Part shown: positions 20,971 through 34,085 of the stretch, one piece after another | How the letters are laid out: the number at the start of each line of letters is the position of its first letter | How positions within the stretch are numbered: the first letter of the stretch is position 1 | Origin: Daphnia carinata | Taxonomy: Eukaryota; Arthropoda; Branchiopoda; Diplostraca; Daphniidae | Assembly (NCBI RefSeq): GCF_022539665.2 | Contig: NC_081334.1 | Location: 3,038,001-3,102,000 of the forward strand | Reading direction: 5' to 3' | Length of the DNA stretch: 64,000 nucleotides | The notes under the pieces: generated by a model | The model's database searches: none | Told to the model about the DNA's origin: nothing | What the model saw: the letters and a program-made list of their open reading frames with translations, nothing else | Position numbers and translations under genes: made by a program

Positions 20971-23047
20971 ACATATTCACGCTATAAATACTACCAAAGA
21001 CTAAGAGGGCCCACCATAGGAGATGATCAAGCTTTGGTACAGTATCTCCATTTTCTATTTAACGGTTTCAGACATGAGAGGCACACCTCTTTGCGCATAG
21101 GAAATTTCTAGGAAAATTCCTTTGACAACCATTATTTTGTTTAGTTGATACCCGATCATGTTGTACCATCAATGTTTTTCTACCCATATATTCCTGGTAC
21201 AGTTCCATTAACTGGTAAACAAAGCAGTTTGATTACTATGTAAATAAAGCATTTAGATTCTTTTCTACTTTAGTTGCTTAGCCAGAATCATCATAACACT
21301 TTAAAACTTCTTTTCTTTTAGATTTGCAGTTTGGAATACCATGATGGGAACTTCTCTACTTTCTATGCCATGGGCTGTTGAGCAAGCAGGATTGGCTGCT
21401 GGTTTATCTCTTATCGTCGTCATGGCAGGCATCTGCTTTTATACCGCCTTTTGCATCCTCCAAGTGTACGGCATTTATGGTAAATATTCAGGCTGTAATA
21501 AACTGCTCAAATGTTCCACGTTTTAATTCAAGAATCTGTAACATTGCAGGTGAGAAGGAAAATCTAGCCGATTTTCCTGACTTGTGCATGTTCCTGCTTG
21601 GGCGTGTCGGGCAATGGGTCTCAGTTCTGTTTTCGGCTCTATCCTTACTGGGTGCCAGCGCGGTTTACTGGGTTCTTATGTCCAATTTCTTGTACCACAC
21701 AGTCAAATATGTGTATGGTAAGTAATCCAACTAATTAATACGATAACATGTGACATTGGCATGATTCATTTATTTTTTCTGTTTTATCAGATCTTATTAC
21801 GACAACGTCTTCAGTTCATCTGCTTACAATCGATGATAACAGTTCGGCGTTTAATCGTGAGTCTCTCTATTGCTTTCCTTCCTTATGTCGTTTGTTTAAA
21901 GCTTATTTTTTTGTATCCAATAGTTTTTTGCCCGGATCCTATTGATAATCTTAGTTACTCATCTCTTCTGAATGGGCCGCTTTTCCGGAATGGAGCGTCT
22001 ACGTTTGATAAAATTTGGAATCTGGATCTGACAGTCCCTGTTTACATGGCTTTACTGTTGTTGCCATTAATCTGTCTGAAATCAGCCACGTTCTTCACCA
22101 AGTTCAATGCGCTCGGTACAGTTTCGGTATTCTACATTATGGCGTTTGTCGTGACCAAAGCTTCGCAATGGGGATTACATGTCGAATTTAACGACACAAC
22201 TTCACCTTTCTACGTGCCTCTGTTACGCTCCAATTTCCCGGCATTGTCAGGCATGTTATCCCTGGCCTTGTATTTACACAACTGCGTCGTCAGTATTATG
22301 AAGAACAATCGGCATCAAGAGAGCAATGTAAGTCATTTGCTTTAAAACGTATCGTTTTTATTTTAAAGCTCATTCGCCTTCTGACTTAGGGTCGAGATCT
22401 GAGTATTGCCTACATTCTAGTCGCGATGACGTATTTGGGCATTGGAGCAACTTTCTACCTCACTTTTCCTCTAGAAAAGGATTGCATTGAAGATGTATTC
22501 ATAACTTTATTCAATCAAATATTAAACAAATAGCAATAATCTTTAATTTTTTTTTCATTCAGAACTTGTTGAACAACTTTTCACGATCAGATACGCTTAC
22601 AGTCATAGCCCGAGTGTTTCTACTGTTCCAGATGATGACTGTCTTCCCGTTACTCGCTTACATCTTGAGAACGCAGATCCTATATGCCTTCTTTAATTCA
22701 ATTTATCCCAGCTTTTCTCACGTCTTTTCACTCAACGTGGCCTTGCTGACCGTCTGTGTTATATTCGCAGTCTTCTTGCCGCAGGTCGGCACAATAACAA
22801 GGTATCACATCAAACCTTTTGTTGCAAGATGTCGTATCATTTCTGAATTGTCCATTATTTTTTAACAAGGTTCTCCGGCGCATTGTGTGGACTTGTCTAC
22901 GTTTTCACGTTGCCCAGTATATTGTACGTAGTGTCGTATAGGAAGCAGAACAACGGCCATGCTCCCGCATGGGTGTACATTGTGCATGGTTCTATCATAT
23001 TGTGCGGTCTACTAAACTTAATTGCCCAGTTCATCGTTACCAATTGA
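20664..23047 (+). CDS. SLC38A9: Lysosomal amino-acid transporter SLC38A9
   Basis: Ten exons: 20664..20746, 20817..21036, 21145..21239, 21322..21479, 21550..21717, 21791..21856, 21924..22327, 22390..22494, 22563..22801, 22870..23047. They sum to 571 codons plus stop, with all phases compatible. The product has a soluble N-terminal tail (YSRYKYYQRL, PDHVVPS) and then eleven hydrophobic segments with family signatures WNTMMGTSLLSMPWAVEQAG, GASAVYWVLMSNFL, FNALGTVSVFYIM, KDCIED, SDTLTVIARVFLLFQMMTV. SLC38A9 is the lysosomal arginine sensor/transporter that signals to Rag GTPases and mTORC1. The length is close to the human protein (561 aa). The second-exon tail is duplicated in truncated form at 17802. 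Confidence 0.95.
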
Positions 23048-23107
23048 TGGCCCATATGTCAGGTCAGTTGATTTTCAATATATAACGTTAAATTCATGTA
23101 TTTCCTT

Positions 23108-25612
23108 TCATACTTCACCGACATCTTTTAGTATCTTTTTCTCGAGATTCTTAAAATCTTCAAAATATGCTTCTCGGCTGTTGTACAGCGACTGAGGTGC
23201 AGGCAGTGGGATGGGTGGGGTAGTCGTACTTGGCTGTAGCATTTGCGCCATTGACATGCGATGTCGTACCTCTTTATCCACAAAAGTTTCAACTTTTGTC
23301 AGCTGATTTTCGAATGTAAAAAATTATGGAACTTGCGTATGTGGGAAAACTATTCCATCGTATTTACCTCTCGAACACCTGGGCATAAACTTTTTGTATA
23401 GAAAGGCAGCAAAGTAATTTTACCCGTTCCGTCCGCATCAGTTATGGCGATATACGTTCCTTCTTCGTCCCGTCCGAAACCAATGGCTGTTCATGATTTG
23501 CACGTGAAATTCATCCTCGTCGAAAACTTAAAAGATGTTTTATACAAACTAGTTAAGTACCCGTAATGGCCGATTTCGAAATGCGCATTTGCCGTTGCGG
23601 TCTCGATGTAGAAATGAGAATATCCCAGATTTCCACCAGACCGTCCGCCAATCCGATGGCTACCACTGACGTTTGCCACGGTGACCAAGCGGCTGATTGA
23701 ATCGTAACCGGCCTTGGAGCCAGTTCTAATACAGGACCTTCCTAATAATTTCATTATTTCAAATTTAAACCCTAAAGAAAGTTAGGAAATGTTTCGTACC
23801 AGTTCGACAGACTTCCAGAGGGCCCAAATCCGACCTCCTATTGATAACACCGTATTCGAAATATGGGGAGCTGGAATGATATCGACGACAGGGCCGTCGT
23901 GAAAGGCGATACACAAATTTGCTGTGCAGGCTTTTCTCGAAATCGTTGGAATTTAAAAAAAAAATTTCGCAGTGAGAAATGTTAGGCTCGCTAACCTGCG
24001 CCGCGTTCCATTTCTGAATAGTTTCTCCAATCCATGATAAAAATCTCGCCTTCCTCAGTTCCAGCGACGCAAATTGGCGGATACACAGCCAACTCTGCAA
24101 GACGCGCTATAGTAGAAAAAACGGGCAGTTATCTTATTTTGACCTCGTAGAATTACTTCATGTTTTTTTTTTAAACATTACAGTGCGCCTTTTTCTCCGA
24201 ATGGTCGATCATCGTGAAACATGTGATGGCTACATCACGTCGTTTATCTTTCACAATGGGAAATATCTACGTCGGGCAAAACGAAAAAAAAAAAATACTT
24301 TGACATTTAGCTATTTACACGGAACATTCGAATTTGTAAACTATTAATGTACCTTAAAAGCGGGTCGAACGCGACTGGGCAAGCGTGGGATGGGAATCGT
24401 AGTGAGTTTGATATTTTCGTCTATCAACTTGGCGTCCCATACAGTCATGAATCCATCATAGCAAGTGTACATTTGCCAGATGTTTCGATTGGCCGTCAGT
24501 CCTACGGGTCCTTTCGTCGAGAACTATATTCAATTGAATTATTGATTTACCATCGACAAAAGGGCCAAGTAGAAAGAGAATCTTTACCTCAACGGAACCG
24601 GTAGTCCATTCGATGCGTCGACTAGTACACGGATAGTTTTCCAATGTTGCAGCAATGGGAATGACGACTGGAGTGGCTTCTTTCGGCCGGACTTGTTGCC
24701 ATTTGTTTTTGGGACCTTTCAAGAGCAATGCGTGAGTCGAAATGTCCCAAACGACGATCATGCCAGAATGGCAAGATGCAGCTAAAACATACGGATGCAT
24801 AGTGTTGAAACGGATGGCCAAGATATCGTCCGGCGCTTCCAAAATTATCTATAACCAATAATCATTGATGCTTGATTCCATTATTTAGATTGCGCACGAA
24901 AAAAGCTTACTGTCGGTTCCAGCAATTGGGAAGTCTTCCAAACGATGCCGAAATGGCGGCCGTTGTTTCGACTCGAATCTCGGAATAGTTGTCTGTGTTC
25001 CATCTGGATTTTAGACGCGTAACCAGCCGCAACGATTCCTAAAGATTAGCCAAAATGCACGTGTCCGCGTCTTAATCCAATTTGAAAATTTGAATACCAG
25101 GGAAAGTCGGATGACAATGAAGAGCCGTAACGAATTTGCCTTCACACAATTCTCCTTGATGCATCAAGCGTCGAGGAGCTCGAGCGGTCCATCGCTGGCC
25201 TTTCACCGGTGATTTTCGAGGGCTGTCATTCGCTCTCATTGGATCCAGACTGTTATCCGAACAAACAAGTTTGCTCACATGATCGTTGAATGGATTGAAT
25301 AGGCAGTTCTCGACCAAAACGCGTTCGACTCTGTTGAAACAAAAATTTCATAAATGATGCCCGTCATTTGATTGATTGTGTTGTGAATAACATTACCGCA
25401 ATGAAGCTTTACTGAGGAATGTTTGAAAAGCGACAGAAGATAAGTGATGATCGATTTCTTGTTGATTAAACTGTCTCGCCTCGTACTGGCTCGTGGCATG
25501 TCTTGGATAACTGCAAAGAGAACAACCGACCTTCGAGTACGGAGACATCAAATAAAGCAACCCATTGGCTAAAACAGGGTAAACTGGTTTTTCCATTAAC
25601 GCAAAGGGAACC
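23108..25612 (-). CDS. DNAI3: Axonemal dynein intermediate chain DNAI3 (WDR63)-like, N terminus unresolved
   Basis: Eleven minus-strand exons (25397..25612, 25098..25330, 24911..25038, 24588..24848, 24353..24523, 24182..24266, 23996..24106, 23800..23921, 23561..23741, 23379..23486, 23108..23292) encode about 600 residues in one frame. Motifs in order: SYPRHATSQYEARQF and VERVLVENCLFNPF (pre-WD region), then WD repeats with EAPDDILAIRFNTMHPYVLA, GMIVVWDIS, FMTVWDAK, CVAGTEEGEIFIMDWRNY, FHDGPVVDIIPAP, GLADGLVEIWDIL, and a charged helical C terminus (YFEDFKNLEKKILKDVGEV). This order matches WDR63/DNAI3, an inner-arm dynein regulator in motile cilia. Human DNAI3 is 891 residues, so the N-terminal quarter is missing or divergent. 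Short upstream exons at 25977..26016 and 26736..26765 may or may not belong. Confidence 0.82.
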
Positions 25613-28106
25613 CTAAAATCATGTGTTGTTTTTTTCTTTTCGGAACTTCTTTTAGGGAGTACGTGGGAGCGGATGAAAAAAAGGACCTCACAAATAACAC
25701 ACCAATTTAAAAAATTCTAACCGGACCCTCACGGGAGTCGGGAAAATCGCCCAGCGTGGCAGGCGGATACGTGCTGCCGTGCTATCAAATATGTAAGTGT
25801 TTTTTTTTTTGTTTTTGAAAAAAAGATCAACGGGAATGTGGGAAGCTACCATTTAAATTCTTGTGTGTGAAAACTGACGAGTGATTTTGATATTGGACGA
25901 TGTCGAGGTTATCGCTTTGAAGAGGTTAATCGCCAACTGCTAATCGATGTAAAGCAAGCGAAATCGAGTTTACTTGAGCATAGTCTGCGAACTTCCGGTC
26001 TTGGATCCTCCAGCCGCCTGTTTGCAATTGAAAAGAGAGACAGAAATTAGCAATGCGTGGGTGGCAATTTTTAAAGCTGTTCAAAACTAAGAGTCAACAC
26101 GATGACGACATCAAGAAAAATTATTTGCTAAAGAAGCTAAAAACAAGAAAAGAAAATGGAGAAAAAACAAATGGCGTGATTTTTAATGTACTCTGAATGG
26201 AAAACGAGAAAAGATCGTGAACGACCGGCTCTCGCAGCGCCAGTTATCGACAAATGACCGTTCCGATTTCCCCACGGCTGGAAACTTACACGCACAACAG
26301 CAGCAATGGGCATCGTATGGGATCTGGTGTCACAAGACTCTTTCAGGAAAGTTATGTTTACGAGACATCATAAAAAATAAAGCGGCGTACCAAATGACTC
26401 GGCTGTACGTACACAATGCCCACCATTTGAAAAGACGGTTTGTTTTTGTGTTTAGAAAAAGAAGAAGGCTGAAAAACAAAACAAAAGTTACATCACCTGG
26501 ACACCTCGAGTGCGCCGGCGGATGGGGTGTGACAATAGCTCTGTGACGGTTGTGGGCGGGAATTCCGCCGTTAGTTCAGCATGGTCGGCCGCGTCCTTGG
26601 TGACGAATTTACACGTTCGCGGCAATGAGCTCGTATAGACAATCACTTGCAACTTTTTTTTTCGTTGTCAGGTTCCCAAATAGTAAATTATATTAAGAAA
26701 ACCGTGAAAGATGATTGAAAAGAAATTCGTTTTACCGGACTTTTCGTAGCTGTTGGCTCTTCCATGGCGGTACGCCGAAAAGCTTGTCACGTCGTTATGG
26801 CAACAACGGACTAGGACGATAATGCAGCGGCAAAGTTCCAAAGTTAGAGGGAAAACATAAAAAAAAAAAAAAGAAAATAAGAAACATCACCAAAACAAAA
26901 AAAAAAAAACCGGTCCACAGCTGCTTGCGTTCCGTGGCGAAGGTGACTCTGGAGCTCACGTTTATCTTAGCATAATATCCTGAGTCAAATGAACGACATT
27001 ACGCTAAGATTCACGAAAGTACAAAGTCACTTTTCCCTTCTTTTTTTTCCCTACGAAAATAACTAAAATAGGAGAAAAAGAACAGATGTAGTGCGTGTGC
27101 GTAAACAGTCGAGTCGTCAGTTTTGCAGTCTGACCCAATATGTATGTTGGCCGATCCAAGCGACTAGGTTTTTATAGGCTTCAAGTGGCCAGTCTGGAAC
27201 GCTAAGAAGAGGGGCGGAGCCATCACCCCTTTAGCTCCGAATCCAATCAACGATGCGAATAAGCGACCGTGCTTTTTCTATTACTTAAATTTAAAGATGA
27301 AAACTGGGTAGAAATATTTGAATGAGTCTAAGTTACGCTATTGAAATTCTCAGCTGCGGGTGGCCGTTTCTCGAGGTGTCGAATGCAATCACGACGGATT
27401 GGATATCGCATATCGATTCAATTTGCGTCTCTAAAAAAAAAAAAAAAAGAAAATTGCTAAAGTGGGAAATGAAAGAGATTTCGTCGTATTATTTAAAAAA
27501 AAACCGTACTGGGACGCAATTGAAGGCGATTGGGTGTAGGTGAACCGTGCGTGTTATTTCAGGGTCAGCTTATTGCTGGCCGGCGAAGATGCAGACCGCT
27601 GTGTGCGATGTGAAATGGAAGAATGCGTACCCAGACGCGGCGACCCGACACCTTCACGGTCCAACTCTTGCCCGGTCCTGAAGGGGGAGAGAGTTCAACA
27701 CACAACACTGCGGCTTCCATTGGACGGAAAAGAACAGATGGGCCACTAAAAACACGCACAGAGTTGCGTGTGCTGCATGGGGGCGCCCGAAATCTGAGCG
27801 ACTATCTTTATCCTGAAAAAACAAAAGGTCGATAAATATGAATTTGAAACGTCGGTTTCAACTCCGTTTACCGATTGTTTGATCACAAGAAGTATTGGTA
27901 TACTTGATGTTGGTATATTAGCAAAGGGCGTCCTTGGGTTGCTCTTGTAAGTGAACGGGTTATTTAATGTTATTGAGGTCCTTCTGGTAAAATGCCTTTA
28001 GGTCATACAGTCTAAAATCGGTCATCGGCAGGGTGGAGAAAGAGGAGTGAGTAAAAAGCTAATGGTATCCATAGCGACACCGTTTGTTGTGATGGAATGT
28101 ATAATT
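25613..28106. other. Possible 5' exons and promoter of a minus-strand gene; otherwise no gene
   Basis: On the minus strand, an ATG at 26765 opens MEEPTATKSP followed by a donor (GTAAAA). A further GT/AG-bounded segment at 25977..26016 reads AAGGSKTGSSQTML. A TATAAAAA on the minus strand lies near 27168..27175. These may be the start of the DNAI3-like gene or of a separate transcript. I cannot join them with certainty. The rest consists of A-rich runs and short shadow ORFs. Confidence 0.35.
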
Positions 28107-28397
28107 TCAACGATGTCGTTTCATTTCCAGTTCCTGGTATACCTTTAAAGAAACAGGAACGTAAAATACGAGATACCTCCCGCCAGTCTGCGGCCTACCA
28201 GGAAATCGTCCGGGCGGAATATTTTCAACATCGTACAGATTAGTGGTCAATACGCCGGAACCGTCCGAGATTTTTTTTTTCTTTCCTGTTTGGTCCATAA
28301 GCCATGCTGTTGGAAATCCCGGGAAGACTTCGTCGTCCGACAAATCTTCATTAACCACAGGTTTGTTTAATAAAAATAAGGTACGCCGAGTACCCAT
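28107..28397 (-). CDS. Hypothetical 96-residue protein, unrecognised
   Basis: Open minus-strand frame from ATG 28397 (MGTRRTLFLLNKPVVNEDLS) to TGA at 28107. It is rich in charged and Gly residues (TGKKKKISDGSG, PPGRFPGRPQTGGRY) and ends QELEMKRHR. There is no signal peptide or known domain. It lies divergently 290 bp from the kinesin start. It could be a real small gene, a single exon of a longer one, or chance. Codon usage looks coding-like, but I have no family support. Confidence 0.35.
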   Translation of the reverse strand: MGTRRTLFLLNKPVVNEDLSDDEVFPGFPTAWLMDQTGKKKKISDGSGVLTTNLYDVENIPPGRFPGRPQTGGRYLVFYVPVSLKVYQELEMKRHR

Positions 28398-28686
28398 TGC
28401 ACCCAATTGTTGTAGTCAATGGTGTTTGAAATTTGGGTATGGCTGTGATTTAACCTGAGAACGACAAGCAAATTAGAATTCGCATTTCAGTCGATTTTTT
28501 TCGGTGCGTACACGAGGGCTGTATGAGTCAGTTGATAGTTACCTTTGCATGAATTATAAATGGTGTTCGGGAGTCTTGTCCCGCTCTGTTCAATTGTTGC
28601 CATGACGGCGACATATCGAGCGTTCAAGTAACTCGATCTGCCTTCTCTTTCACATTTAGGAATCGAGTGACACAAGGTTAGCACCT

Positions 28687-31600
28687 ATGGCTACAGGATC
28701 GGAGTGCGTACGAGTGATCGTTCGCTGCCGGCCGATGAACGTGCGCGAAAGCCAGCTCAATAGCAAGGTGATTCATACTTGAACGTGTGCTGTAAACAAG
28801 CCCCAGGGTCTGGGCTAATTGAGACATGGCACTTTGGGTCTCAATTGAGTGTTTATCACGGTATCGTTGCGTGACTTTGCTTTGCATGCACACTCATTTT
28901 ACTCTAAGTGGTGTGCTGATCGTCGAGTAACAGATGATCAAATTGAAAAATGATTTTTAACTTCATTCTTACTCGTTTGTGGAGGAAATTAGAATGTGGT
29001 CCAAATTAATCCCTCAGCACTGCAATGTTCTCTTCTCGCCGTACCATCTAGTCACAATGAAATCAATGATACGACCAAGACATTCACTTTTGATGGTGTT
29101 TACGACCAGACGTCAACCACCGAACAACTTTACACAGATTTCGGCTATCCTCTTGTCGAAGTTATAGCTCAATCATAAATAATGCACCCTATTGAAAAAT
29201 TAATTAATTATTACTTTCAATTAGGGAGTCATTGAAGGATATAATGCAACTGTCTTTGCCTATGGCCAAACAGGAAGTGGGAAAAGCTTTACTATGCAAG
29301 GAGTATCGTCTCCCCCAAACCAGACAGGGATTCTGCCACGTGCTTTTGAACATCTATTCGACAGTATTGCTGCTGCAGAAGGCATGAAATATCTCGTCTT
29401 CGCGTCCTATCTAGAAATTTACAGTAACTAAGATGGCGATACCGCATGCCAAATTTACTTCGTTTATCAATTTTTTTTTTGTGCACAAGACGAGGAAATC
29501 CGCGATTTGTTGAGCCCTGATTACAAAAGGAAGTTGGAGTTGAAAGAAAATTCCGATCGAGGTGTCTACGTAGCCCATCTGAGGTAATTCACAATAATTA
29601 ATCGGTTAATTTATTTGCGAAAACTTTAACGTTGTAATGCTTCTAACTTAAGTCAGCATGCTGTAAACAGTGTTGACGATTGCCAAAGACTCATGGAAAA
29701 TGGGTGGAAGGTATCATACAATTTTAAGAACACACGAATTGCAATCTATCTGTTATTTCAAAATGTTACGGAATACAGAATCGGGCGGTAGGGGCCACGC
29801 TGATGAACGCCGATTCGTCAAGATCTCATTCTCTCTTCAGTATCTCTGTAGAGATGATGGAAACATTTAAAGAAGCAAAGGGAGAACAGCAATCTATTCG
29901 TAGAGGGAAATTAAACCTTGTTGACCTGGCTGGTAGTGAACGGCAATCTAAAACAGGTACCTTTACAATAGTTTAAAATAGCAAAAACCAGACATGGCTA
30001 ACTTCTTCATGGGTACTTTTGTGGTTTCAACAAAGTAATCTACTTTCCTTCTAAAATAGGGGCTACTGGAGATCGTTTAAAAGAGGCCACGAAGATTAAT
30101 TTGTCACTTTCGGCTCTGGGTAATGTCATTTCTGCATTGGTTGATGGAAAATCCAAACACATCCCATACAGAGACTCCAAACTAACACGATTATTGCAGG
30201 TAATGAATATTGTTTATCAAACCATAAGTAAACATAATTCTTTAAAATTTGTCTCTTTATTTAAAGGATTCTTTAGGAGGCAATACGAAAACCTTAATGA
30301 TTGCTTGTATTTCACCAGCTGATGACAATTATGATGAAACATTAAGTACCCTGAGATATGCAAATCGTGCCAAGAATATTCAAAATAGACCTAGAATTAA
30401 CCAGGATCCCAAGGATGCAATGTTAAGGGAGTATCAAAAAGAGATCGAGCGACTTAGTCAAATGGTTGATCAACAAAAATCAATCGAGGCCCAAAATATT
30501 AAACCAGGTGAGTGGGTTATGTATAAGTTTATTTGTGTTATATTGATAAAGTCTCTAAATCATGGAAAAAAATTGTAGAATCATTTTTCTTCATAAATTC
30601 CATAAATGTATCACTTTTGGTAGAAATTGTTCTTGAACAAGAAAAAGTCTTGCTGCAGATCGAATACGAAGAAAAAATTCGCCAACTTCAGAGGGAGGTA
30701 GAAAAGGAGCAAGAAACGAACGCCAAAGCAGCTTCTGAGATGGAAAACGTACGCCGAGCTTATGAAGCTGATTTGCAGAAAATTAATAATTCGAAAAAGG
30801 TATGAGAAAAAAAAATCAAGTTGCAATCAAAAACCCTGTCCAGCAAACAATTTTATTTCAAAACTGTATAGAAAATTGAATTGGATGAAGAGGCTCAAGA
30901 AACCCTAAAGAGGCAAGTAGCTAGTCTTAACTCCAGACATCATAATCTTCTTTGTTTACCTTTTCATATCCGCATTTCCCGCCTTTAAAAAAGCCATCTG
31001 GCGTCTGCTTCTGAAGAAGCATTAATTTTAAAACTGAAAAACTGAGAAAAATCTGGTGAAAGAAATAACAGCTGAAAAAGTGTTTCTATTAAGGCTGAGG
31101 CAAATCGAGGGCAACTTGGTAGGAGGAGAGAAAGCCAATGATCCAGAGTTTCGGGAGCGGTACTGGAAGCGGAAGAATCAGTCGGAACGTCGGAGAGCTT
31201 TGCTAGCGCAGCTTTTGGCTAGAACAGAGGACGAAGATGGGGCGCTTTTGCGAGTATATGATGACATCCAACATGAAGTCCGAGTTAAAACTGAAGCCAT
31301 CAAAAAATACAAACTGAAAGTAAGTTAATTGACATTTTGTGTAACAGCCAAATCAAATAATTTTTTAATGAAAACAAAGCTACGTTCCCTGGATCGAGAT
31401 ATTCAAGATTTGCAAAGTGAATTCGAAAGAGAAAGATGCGACTACCTCGAAACGGTTCGACGGCAAGAACAACAGTTAAGACTGCTCCACGAAATTATTG
31501 CTAAAGTTCAACCTCTTATACGGAAAGATTCCAATTACAGGTTTCAGCCCATACCCCTATTTAAATTTTGCAAGCCACTTCTAAAATTTTCAATCTCTCG

Positions 31601-33197
31601 TAGCGATCTTGATCATATAAAGCAACAATGCATATGGATTGACGAAATACAGCGTTGGAAACTACCAGAAGTCACCTATAAGCGAACAAAACTGCCACCT
31701 GCCAGTGAATTATTTACACTAGTGGAGCGAAACGTCGATATCTTACTAATTTATCGTATTTTCTGTTACTGAAGATTTTACTGGTATGTCATCTTACGGC
31801 CAGTACGACGCAACGGCTGAGACTGATGAAGTGGACGACGTACCTCATGAAGACCGTTTGTTACAGGTGACAACTAGAAACGTAAAGACAACCATAGTAA
31901 ATTGTTAATTATCAATTTCCAATGTTGTTAAAAAGAATTAATTCTTTTCAATTTGCAAATTTATAAATGTGTGTTCTCTGCAAACAGAAGTTGAAAAAAG
32001 GGGAAGCTGAAAATTTAGCTGGTCGGTACTTCGCCTCCAACCGGGCCAAGGAGATCGTCATTCGTGTAAACAACGATGTACATCGAGCTAAACGTTAGTA
32101 TTTTAATTTTCCCTTCTAAATAGTATATGTCCGGCAGCCACTAACAGATTTTGTGGACGAAAAATTGGAAGGAAAAGAAGCCAAAAAAAAAATTGTAGGA
32201 AGAAGACTCGATCTGTGTCGGTGCAGTTTGCAAACACGTAGACATAGCTATAAAGTTTGATTGTATATAGCCGTAATCGTCTAGTGGTTAGGACCCTACG
32301 TTGTGGAAACAACGTACAGCAATTCCGTAGTAACCCAGGTTCGAATCCTGGTTACGGCACGATCTTTTATTTTTTTTTTTTTGAAAGGTCTAGCTTTTTC
32401 TACTTTATCATTATTTGCCTACCACCCTTTATAATAATTAAATAATTTACACAACAAAATATGATCAATGAGCTCAAAAAGGCTAATTTTAATTTTTATA
32501 TTCTTTTTTTACGAAGTCTGCATGATTTTTCGTCCCAAGCCAGAAGGCTCTGCAAACCAGGCTGAGACAGATATATTTATCGATTATCGAATATCGATAT
32601 CAAGTATAATATCTTCTACTTAAGAAGTCATTGACTTATCACGTACAAATTCATTTTTTGTAGTTCATTTATAGTTTATTTACTTATTTTATTTATTCCT
32701 GGCAAAGTTAGAGGAAACTGAATAGAATCTTTTATTTTCGTCAAACTCATTTGCAAGTTCCTAAAAATGAAACAATTTGCCCCGGAAGTTTAGATCCTGC
32801 AATGAAGGGAAATTCACTAAGTCATTCATCGCTCAACCACTTCCCGTCGTCAATGGGATCTTCCCCAGAGTACATGACTGGTTCTGGAAATTCGTACTTG
32901 ACGACCAACGGACCAATGCTATCTTCATGGAGTGCACCAAACGCTTTATCCGGCCAACTCAGTGGCTGGACATCAGGTCAGGAGCCTTAGCTCTTCTCAA
33001 GCAGGTAAAAAATAAAGATGATTTTAACGACTTAATATCCATTTACAGAAGCGGTTTTTATGAACGGAAACGTCAGGAAGCCGAAACGCTTGGAGTCTTT
33101 AACAGTCGAGGCTCCGGGGGGAAGACCCATGCCCTCGATTGTCAACAATAAGACCAATCTACCTGCCTATGCGCCATCAGTAATAAAATTCACCTGA
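28687..33197 (+). CDS. KIF17: Kinesin-2 homodimeric motor, KIF17/OSM-3 type
   Basis: Seventeen exons: 28687..28767, 28993..29160, 29225..29423, 29490..29583, 29653..29710, 29779..29956, 30060..30199, 30267..30507, 30624..30799, 30872..30912, 30994..31319, 31380..31540, 31604..31704, 31775..31866, 31988..32093, 32758..32976, 33049..33197; about 842 residues. N-terminal motor: [12 protein letters not shown]-loop [16 protein letters not shown], switch [10 protein letters not shown], switch [21 protein letters not shown], then [15 protein letters not shown], neck and coiled coil, [14 protein letters not shown], and a KIF17-type tail ([25 protein letters not shown]). KIF17/OSM-3 drives anterograde transport in distal cilia. 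The intron after 30912 is a GC-AG intron. Exon 11 needs removal of one A near 31036-31041 to stay in frame. Some 3' exon borders (31704, 32758) are best fits. Confidence 0.93.
32270..32359 (+). tRNA. tRNA-His(GTG) with an 18-nt intron
   Basis: Acceptor stem GCCGTAA/TTACGGC, D stem GTCT/GGAC, anticodon stem CTACG/CGTAG, loop TTGTGGC with anticodon GTG at 32303..32305, T stem CCAGG/CCTGG with TTCGAAT loop, discriminator A. The loop is interrupted after G37 (32306) by 18 nt (32307..32324), the canonical intron position. An intron segment (ACAACGTA) is the exact complement of the 5' anticodon-stem/loop segment TACGTTGT, so the precursor can form an 8-bp alternative hairpin with a GGAA loop. It lies on the sense strand inside the KIF17 intron 32094..32757. 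Confidence 0.9.
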
Positions 33198-34085
33198 CAA
33201 TCGTTAATTTATTTCATATTGTTATCATCAGGAATCTTCAATGAAAACAAATATTTATAAACCATGTTTTAAACAATTTCAAAAATTCTGTTAAAGTGGC
33301 AAAATTATAATTTAAAGTGCTACAAGATAAGGTTTTAACTTTTTAAAATTTGGAGAGCATGGATCCCTGGTATAAAAAAGCAGTTGTAAACCACTGCAGG
33401 CCACTCTACTATTTGGCTGTAAACATTTCATCATCTTTTTCGCGTGGTCACTGTCGCAATTTATTTGAGAAGTCACGTAGTGAAATTATGTGGGTACATT
33501 CAGGAGAAAATAGGAAGGCGCTACACCACACGATTTCCAATGACGAATTCAGCGAAAAATTCAGGTCATACGAGAGCAAGCTGAGAATTGCAAATTCAAT
33601 GGTTACAGTTATACACGTTGTTGTAATCGACCGATTCCGAATAAAGAAAGTGTGCCATGTAGGTGCAATTTAGTTTCTTGACATGATATCTGCACCTCTA
33701 GTTTCTTGGCCAATAAAATTGTGAAAGACAGGTATGTTTACTATAGAAAAATGTCAAGAAAACTGGAATTAGACCAAATCTCTGCCTTTCGAGCATGTAC
33801 AGGAGATAGCAGAAAAATGTGTCAGATATAGCAAACAATGCATAGGGAAATTCCTTTCCATATTTTTCCGCAATATAATGCAAATGGCGGAGGGAAAAGC
33901 AATGTGAGACACGAGAGGCCCCGCAGTAAGAATTCCAAATTACATAATAAAAAATTTTGTATGCTCAATGTGCCTGTTAATGGTGTTGCTGTGTAAAATT
34001 GTCCAAGTATTTCCCATATGTTTGGATTTTCCCTGCCTTTCCTATCACCATAGTTACCATCAGACGCCAAAACGTCTAGCACAGC
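33198..34085. other. Intergenic, no supported gene
   Basis: Between the KIF17 stop and BBS2. A 107-codon plus frame (33350..33673) and a minus frame (33698..34082) have no recognised domain, and the sequence is AT-rich. The first ~150 bp are the probable KIF17 3' UTR. Confidence 0.5.

Noticed and set aside
32257-32445. 62-codon frame
   Set aside because: It overlaps the tRNA-His gene and a T run; not coding.
33350-33673. 107-codon plus frame between KIF17 and BBS2
   Set aside because: No domain, no signal peptide, AT-rich; no splice partners seen.
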